Assembly: GCA_037138535.1 (NCBI GenBank)
Contig: JBAXIG010000018.1
Span: 1-24,362 of the forward strand
Direction of reading: 5' to 3'
Source of the DNA: GCA-2737595 sp037138535
GTDB taxonomy: Bacteria; Actinomycetota; Actinomycetes; Nanopelagicales; Nanopelagicaceae
DNA length: 24,362 nt
Below are positions 21,280 to 24,362 of this stretch, one piece after another; position 1 is the stretch's first letter, and the number at the start of each line of letters is the position of its first letter. The position numbers and the translations under genes are program-made. Under the pieces are notes generated by a model. It saw nothing but the letters and a program-made list of their open reading frames with translations. It ran no database searches and was not told where the DNA came from.

Positions 21280-23850
21280 ACTCTCGGGTGATTCCCCTTC
21301 GGTCTGTGGAGCGACTTCAGCAGCGGTTTCAGCAGAATCCGTAGCCTCCTCTTCCACTTCGGCATTTCGAGTTACTGAGACAACTGAGTCACCTTCGCCT
21401 AGGTTCACCAATCGCACACCCATGGTGTCCCGACCTGTTTGCCGTACTTGCTCGGCACCGGTGCGAATGACTGTTCCTGATGACGTGATAGCCAGAATTT
21501 CGTCGCTGCCACTGACCACTAAGGCGCCCACAAGCACTCCGCGGTTGCCCTCGTCGATTTTAGCCGCCTTCACACCTAAACCGCCGCGGCCTTGAACGCG
21601 ATACTCATGAATAGGTGTGCGTTTGGCATAACCGCCGTCGGTGGCGGTAAGCACATTGGCCTCACCATCTTCGACGACTGCCATTGCCAGCAACTCATCC
21701 CCGTCTCGAAACTTCATACCAATAACACCAGAAGTAGCTCTACCCATTGGACGGAGTGCTTCGTTTGTTGCGGTGAAACGTAGAGACATCGCTTTCTTAC
21801 TGACTAGCAATATGTCATCAGTTTCTGAAACTAAAGCAGCTGAAACTACTTCGTCTTCGTCGCGTAAATTAATAGCAATGAGACCACCAGAACGGTTGGA
21901 GTCATACTCTTTAAGTTCGGTTTTCTTAGTAAGGCCTTGTCGCGTAGCTAATACCAAGTAAGGCGCTGCCCCATAATTCTCAATCGTAAGAACTTGGGCG
22001 ATCTCCTCATCTGGTTGGAAAGCAAGGAGATTTGCTACGTGTTGCCCACGCGCATCTCTGCCGGTGTCGGGTAATTCGTACGCCTTCGCACGATAGACGC
22101 GGCCCTTCGTGGTGAAAAAGAGAATCCAGTGATGTGTCGAAGTCACAAAGAAGTGATCAACAATGTCGTCTTGCTTAAGTGCTGCGCCACGAACGCCCTT
22201 ACCACCGCGGCGTTGCGCGCGATAAAGATCTGCCTTTGTGCGTTTGGCATATCCGCCGCGGGTAATGGTGACTACGACATCGTGCTCTGGAATGAGATCT
22301 TCCGCAGAGAAATCACCTTCGGCTGCCACAATGGCGGTTCGGCGCTCATCACCATACTTCTCTGTAAGTTCGTGAAGCTCTTCACCAACGATTTCACGTT
22401 GGCGCGATTCGCTAGCCAAGATCGCAAGAAGTTCCTTAATTTCAGCCATGATTCCGTCGTACTCATCGATAATCTTTTGACGTTCGAGAGCAGCGAGGCG
22501 GCGAAGTTGCATTTCCAAAATGGCATTTGCTTGAATTTCATCGACCTCAAGGAGTTGCATTAAGCCCTGGCGAGCATCATCTACTGTGGCACTACGACGA
22601 ATTAACGCAATCACTTCATCTAATGCATCAAGGGCTTTAAGATAACCACTCAAAATATGTGCGCGCTTCTCTTTTTCAGCTAATCGGAACTTAGTACGTC
22701 GAACAATTACCTCGATTTGATGCACCAGGTAGTAGCGCACAAATTCATCAATGCGAAGCGTGCGTGGAACACCATCAACAAGAGCCAACATATTGGCGCC
22801 GAAATTGTCTTGAAGTTGCGTATGCTTATAGAGGTTGTTGAGTACGACTTTGGCGATGGCATCTTTCTTAAGCACGATGACAAGGCGTTGTCCAAGGCGC
22901 TCATTACCTTCGTCGCGCACATCTGAAATGCCGGCGACTTTGCCTTCTTTAACTAATTCGGCAATCTTCAAAGCTAGATTGTCTGGGTTCACTTGATAAG
23001 GAAGCTCAGTAATCACCAGACAGTTACGCCCGTTAATTTCCTCGACTTCAACAACTGCGCGCATGGTGATAGATCCACGGCCAGTGCGGTATGCCTCATC
23101 GATACCAGTACGACCGATGATGATTCCTCGGGTAGGAAAGTCTGGACCTTTAATGCGTTCAAGAAGCGCGTCCAATAATTCTGGTTGGGTGGCGTTGGGG
23201 TGTTCAAGAGACCATTGGATACCGGAAGCTACTTCACGGAGATTATGGGGAGGGATGTTGGTTGCCATTCCCACAGCAATTCCCGCGCTGCCATTAACAA
23301 GCAAGTTGGGGAAGCGGCTGGGAAGCACGTTGGGTTCTTGTGAGCGGCCGTCGTAGTTTGGTGAAAAATCGACGGTGTCTTCATCAATATCGCGCATCAT
23401 CTCCATGGCCAATGGAGCTAGTCGTGCCTCTGTATAACGCATGGCTGCCGCTGGATCATTGCCCGGTGAACCAAAGTTTCCATTGCCATCCACGAGTGGA
23501 TATCGAAGTGACCAAGGTTGGGCGAGGCGCACCAAGGTGTCGTAAATAGCGCTATCTCCATGTGGGTGATAATTGCCCATCACATCGCCTACTACGCGAG
23601 AGGATTTGTAGTAACCCCTATCGGGGCGATACCCGCCGTCATACATTGCGTAAAGCACGCGGCGGTGTACGGGTTTTAGGCCGTCACGAACATCTGGAAG
23701 TGCACGACCCACGATGACGCTCATGGCATAGTCGAGATATGAGCGCGCCATCTCTACGTTGATATCAACAAGATCGATGCGATCGCTCACTGCCCCCGTT
23801 ACGGGATCGATCGTGGACTCAGAAGAGTCTGGCGATTCGATGTCACTCAT
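21271..23850 (-). CDS. gyrA: DNA gyrase subunit A
   Basis: Subunit A of gyrase (859 aa), which cuts and rejoins DNA during ATP-driven negative supercoiling. The N-terminal domain has KPVHRRVLYAM (59-69), the quinolone-binding region NYHPHGDSAIYDTLVRLAQP (93-112) and the catalytic Tyr139 in AAMRYTEARL. The beta-pinwheel domain contains the GyrA box QRRGGKG that wraps DNA and is required for supercoiling, so this is gyrase rather than topoisomerase IV. Ser100 and Asp104 correspond to E. coli Ser83 and Asp87, both sensitive-type residues. The C-terminal tail is acidic. The ATG has CTGGAG 8 nt upstream and follows gyrB by 23 bp. Confidence 0.98.
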   Translation of the reverse strand: MSDIESPDSSESTIDPVTGAVSDRIDLVDINVEMARSYLDYAMSVIVGRALPDVRDGLKPVHRRVLYAMYDGGYRPDRGYYKSSRVVGDVMGNYHPHGDSAIYDTLVRLAQPWSLRYPLVDGNGNFGSPGNDPAAAMRYTEARLAPLAMEMMRDIDEDTVDFSPNYDGRSQEPNVLPSRFPNLLVNGSAGIAVGMATNIPPHNLREVASGIQWSLEHPNATQPELLDALLERIKGPDFPTRGIIIGRTGIDEAYRTGRGSITMRAVVEVEEINGRNCLVITELPYQVNPDNLALKIAELVKEGKVAGISDVRDEGNERLGQRLVIVLKKDAIAKVVLNNLYKHTQLQDNFGANMLALVDGVPRTLRIDEFVRYYLVHQIEVIVRRTKFRLAEKEKRAHILSGYLKALDALDEVIALIRRSATVDDARQGLMQLLEVDEIQANAILEMQLRRLAALERQKIIDEYDGIMAEIKELLAILASESRQREIVGEELHELTEKYGDERRTAIVAAEGDFSAEDLIPEHDVVVTITRGGYAKRTKADLYRAQRRGGKGVRGAALKQDDIVDHFFVTSTHHWILFFTTKGRVYRAKAYELPDTGRDARGQHVANLLAFQPDEEIAQVLTIENYGAAPYLVLATRQGLTKKTELKEYDSNRSGGLIAINLRDEDEVVSAALVSETDDILLVSKKAMSLRFTATNEALRPMGRATSGVIGMKFRDGDELLAMAVVEDGEANVLTATDGGYAKRTPIHEYRVQGRGGLGVKAAKIDEGNRGVLVGALVVSGSDEILAITSSGTVIRTGAEQVRQTGRDTMGVRLVNLGEGDSVVSVTRNAEVEEEATDSAETAAEVAPQTEGESPESLG

Positions 23851-23873
23851 GCATTACTCCAGTTTCTAGTGAA

Positions 23874-24362
23874 TTAAATATCGAGGAAGCGTACGTCTTT
23901 GGCATTACGTTGAATGAACGCGCGGCGTTGTTCGACATCTTCACCCATTAAGACTGAAAAGAGATCGTCAGCGGCGGCGGCATCATCAAGAGTCACGCGG
24001 ATTAATACTCGTCTCTCAGGATCCATCGTGGTATCCCACAGTTCTTTTGCTGGCATTTCACCCAGACCTTTGAAGCGTTGAATACCGTCTTCTTTTGGAA
24101 GACGCTTAGCATTTTCTAATCCGATCTTGATAAATCCATCGCGTTCACGATCACTGAAGGCATACTGCACGCGCTCTTTCCCACCCCATTTGATTTTGTA
24201 AAGCGGTGGTTGAGCTAAGTACACATAACCTTGTTCGATAAGTGGACGCATAAAGCGGAAGAGCAATGTAAGGAGCAGAGTGCGGATGTGTTGACCATCA
24301 ACGTCCGCATCGGCCATCAAGATGATTTTGTGATAACGAAGTTTTGCTACGTCGAACTCATC
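23874..24362 (-). CDS. gyrB: DNA gyrase subunit B (5' part outside window)
   Basis: C-terminal 162 residues of the ATPase subunit; the gene enters from the right edge in frame (first visible residues DEFDVAKLRYHKII). The TOPRIM metal motif is in MADADVDGQHIRTLLLTLL, followed by the tail domain with GYVYLAQPPLYKIKW, QRFKGLGEMPAKELWDTTM and DPERRVLIRV, and the usual ending RRAFIQRNAKDVRFLDI. The stop is TAA. The short TOPRIM-to-tail spacing without the enterobacterial insert is typical of actinobacterial GyrB. gyrA starts 23 bp downstream. Confidence 0.97.
   Translation of the reverse strand, partial: DEFDVAKLRYHKIILMADADVDGQHIRTLLLTLLFRFMRPLIEQGYVYLAQPPLYKIKWGGKERVQYAFSDRERDGFIKIGLENAKRLPKEDGIQRFKGLGEMPAKELWDTTMDPERRVLIRVTLDDAAAADDLFSVLMGEDVEQRRAFIQRNAKDVRFLDI

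Noticed and set aside
23570..23760. Quinolone-resistance type substitution in GyrA
   Set aside because: The positions matching E. coli Ser83 and Asp87 are Ser and Asp, so the region reads as sensitive type.

Overview
The window is a chromosomal segment of an actinobacterium with only moderate GC (about half, by eye) and very tight gene packing. The gene order gyrB-gyrA-tRNA-Ile-DLW39-tRNA-Ala-ppiA-rhomboid-crgA-DUF881-trpG-pknB-PP2C is the actinobacterial origin-proximal neighbourhood. The Rv3777/Rv3780-like pair (quinone oxidoreductase, proteasome activator Bpa), DUF4446-pheA, GDPD-DUF5926 and the F420-type luciferase-like oxidoreductase also point to Actinomycetota. Modest GC, short intergenic gaps and 1-4 bp gene overlaps suggest a streamlined freshwater lineage such as Nanopelagicales (acI). 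That placement is inference.

Layout. 1-4020 (minus): succinate dehydrogenase operon sdhC-sdhA-sdhB, then a 57-residue DUF5522 protein that overlaps the sdhB stop, then crcB (cut by the window edge). 4158-4242: tRNA-Ser(TGA). 4305-5754 (plus): quinone oxidoreductase and Bpa. 5766-10757 (minus): DUF4446, pheA, an uncharacterised hydratase-like gene, serS, a HAD phosphatase and an F420-type oxidoreductase, mostly overlapping. 10982-12280 (plus): a DadA-like FAD oxidoreductase. 12290-15338 (minus): TPP riboswitch, cytX-like transporter, GDPD and DUF5926/SEC-C protein. 15392-15474: tRNA-Leu(CAG). 15524-17859 (plus): PP2C phosphatase and PASTA kinase PknB. 17873-19145 (minus): DUF881 protein and trpG/pabA. 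19207-19464 (plus): crgA. 19541-24362 (minus): gyrB (partial), gyrA, tRNA-Ile, DLW-39, tRNA-Ala, ppiA, rhomboid.

How the genes work together. Sdh feeds electrons from succinate to the quinone pool. The PknB/PP2C pair, CrgA and the DUF881 protein form an envelope and division module that lacks the rodA, pbpA, pknA and FHA genes found beside it in mycobacteria. The TPP riboswitch ties uptake of a thiamine precursor to thiamine status. Bpa implies a 20S proteasome elsewhere in the genome.

Regulatory style. Many units have a TANNNT -10 hexamer 6-7 nt before the start codon or tRNA 5' end. Several of these (quinone oxidoreductase, serS, DUF881, probably bpa) have no Shine-Dalgarno and look leaderless. 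The most notable small items are the hidden DUF5522 and DLW-39 genes, the DLW-39 start codon one nucleotide after tRNA-Ile, a riboswitch whose 3' end carries the ribosome binding site, a 16-bp tandem repeat beside it, overlapping opposed -10 elements between DUF881 and crgA, and a DnaA-box pair between crgA and the rhomboid gene. I saw no mobile element, CRISPR array or clear new multi-gene system.
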